Positions 5,828 to 6,575 of a DNA stretch of 6,575 nt are shown piece after piece. The notes under the pieces were generated by a model. It searched no databases. It had not been told where the DNA came from and saw only the letters and a list, made by a program, of their open reading frames with translations. Within the stretch, counting starts at the first letter, position 1; every line of letters begins with the position of its first letter. The translations under genes and the position numbers were made by a program. This stretch comes from an uncultured Sphingomonadaceae bacterium (GTDB lineage: Bacteria; Pseudomonadota; Alphaproteobacteria; Sphingomonadales; Sphingomonadaceae): NCBI GenBank assembly GCA_938003725.1, contig CALKXX010000039.1, positions 1 to 6,575 of the forward strand, in the 5' to 3' direction.

Positions 5828-6575
5828 CTATTTGGCATGTTCGGCCAAAACTTCACCAACGGCTTCGGCTATCTGAGCCACCGAAAATGGTTTGGGCAAA
5901 AACGCGACATTGTCGAGATCAATCGATTTGCGCAGTTGTTCCTCGGCATAGCCGGACATGAACAGAATCGGCAGATCTGGATATTCTGCACGCGCCTGCC
6001 TCGCCATCGCCGGTCCATCCATGATCGGCATGACCACGTCGGAGACGATCAGGTCGAACTTCTGCTCCCCTTGAGCCACCAGATTGGTTAAACCTTCCTC
6101 GCCGTCGCTGGCCGTCACAACGGTATATCCCTGACGCGTAAGCGCTCTTTCTGCGACCGCGCGGACCATATCCTCATCTTCCACCAAAAGAATGTGACCA
6201 CTTCCCCACAATTCCTTTTTCGCGGTTGCCTTGACCGGCGGAGACTGCAGCGTCGCCCGTTCGTTTTGATCGCCCGAAATCTTGTGTACCGGAAAATAGA
6301 TAGAGAAGGTTGTGCCCTCTCCGGGCGTCGAGTCAGCGAAAATATATCCGCCGGACTGTTTGATGATGCCATAAACCGTGGACAATCCCAGACCCGTACC
6401 TTTGCCGACTTCTTTGGTCGTGAAAAATGGTTCGAATATTTTGCCGATTATTTCCGGTGCTATGCCTTTGCCGGTATCAGAGACAAACAAAGCGGTATAA
6501 TCTCCCACCGGCAAGATATCGCTTTTCAATTGACGCACATCCGATGCGGCAACGGTTTGTGTCGATATAGATATC
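5828..6575 (-). CDS. cckA: Hybrid histidine kinase CckA, C-terminal part (5' end beyond right edge)
   Basis: C-terminal 248 residues of a hybrid sensor kinase, read as CckA. CckA is the membrane-bound kinase/phosphatase which, through ChpT, controls CtrA (and CpdR) in alphaproteobacteria. The frame is open to the window edge, so the GTG at 6538 is internal. The ATP-binding domain shows VSDTGKGIAPE, the F box EPFFTTK and the G2 box GKGTGLGL; the stretch GLSTVYGIIKQSGGYIFADS is characteristic of CckA. After a linker of about 25 residues comes a receiver domain. It has the acidic cluster in LLVEDED, the phospho-acceptor aspartate in VSDVVMP (codon 6038-6040), the switch serine in MSGYAEE and the conserved lysine in FLPKPF. 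The protein ends soon after the receiver, as in CckA. The histidine-phosphotransfer, PAS and membrane parts are outside the window. No clear terminator separates it from recA 151 bp downstream. A different hybrid kinase is possible but less likely. Confidence 0.88.
   Translation of the reverse strand, partial: ISISTQTVAASDVRQLKSDILPVGDYTALFVSDTGKGIAPEIIGKIFEPFFTTKEVGKGTGLGLSTVYGIIKQSGGYIFADSTPGEGTTFSIYFPVHKISGDQNERATLQSPPVKATAKKELWGSGHILLVEDEDMVRAVAERALTRQGYTVVTASDGEEGLTNLVAQGEQKFDLIVSDVVMPIMDGPAMARQARAEYPDLPILFMSGYAEEQLRKSIDLDNVAFLPKPFSVAQIAEAVGEVLAEHAK

Noticed and set aside
5806..6091. Plus-strand frame opposite cckA with a GGAGG run upstream (5806-5810)
   Set aside because: It is the antisense of the CckA receiver domain. 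The translated product has no family features, and the GGAGG is followed only by shadow frames.

Overview
The window looks like ordinary chromosomal core sequence from an alphaproteobacterium, most likely a sphingomonad (order Sphingomonadales) of moderate G+C. Three things point there. The RecA and AlaS proteins read like sphingomonad proteins (from memory of the families; no search was run). A CckA-type hybrid histidine kinase lies directly upstream of recA. The recA promoter region carries an exact GTTC-N7-GTTC LexA box, the SOS operator type of Alphaproteobacteria, not the CTGT-N8-ACAG type of Gammaproteobacteria.

Layout from left to right. Positions 2-1006 (+) hold the C-terminal half of a Kef-type (CPA2) monovalent cation:proton antiporter with its cytoplasmic RCK/TrkA-N domain; its start is off the left edge. 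It converges with and overlaps by 23 bp the end of alaS (984-3632, -), a complete alanyl-tRNA synthetase. After a 72-bp gap comes a complete GTT1-like glutathione S-transferase (3705-4328, -). Between it and recA is a 253-bp non-coding stretch with a good intrinsic terminator (4427-4470), a perfect 10-bp inverted repeat (4543-4572) and a weaker stem between them, so the recA 3' UTR looks structured. recA (4582-5676, -) is complete, with a strong ribosome binding site. Its 151-bp upstream region holds the LexA box, an overlapping 17-bp palindrome, a candidate promoter and a second 9-bp inverted repeat. From 5828 to the right edge (-) is the C-terminal part of cckA: the ATP-binding domain and the receiver domain.

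Apart from the antiporter, all genes read leftwards: cckA, recA, gst, alaS. The functions are cell-cycle phosphorelay, recombination/SOS, glutathione-dependent detoxification and tRNA charging. They share location, not a pathway. The recA terminator and SOS operator suggest recA is its own transcription unit, and gst (with or without alaS) a separate one.

I found no mobile element, CRISPR array, tRNA, rRNA or new multigene system. The most interesting unexplained material is regulatory: the compound palindromes upstream of recA and the structured recA 3' UTR.
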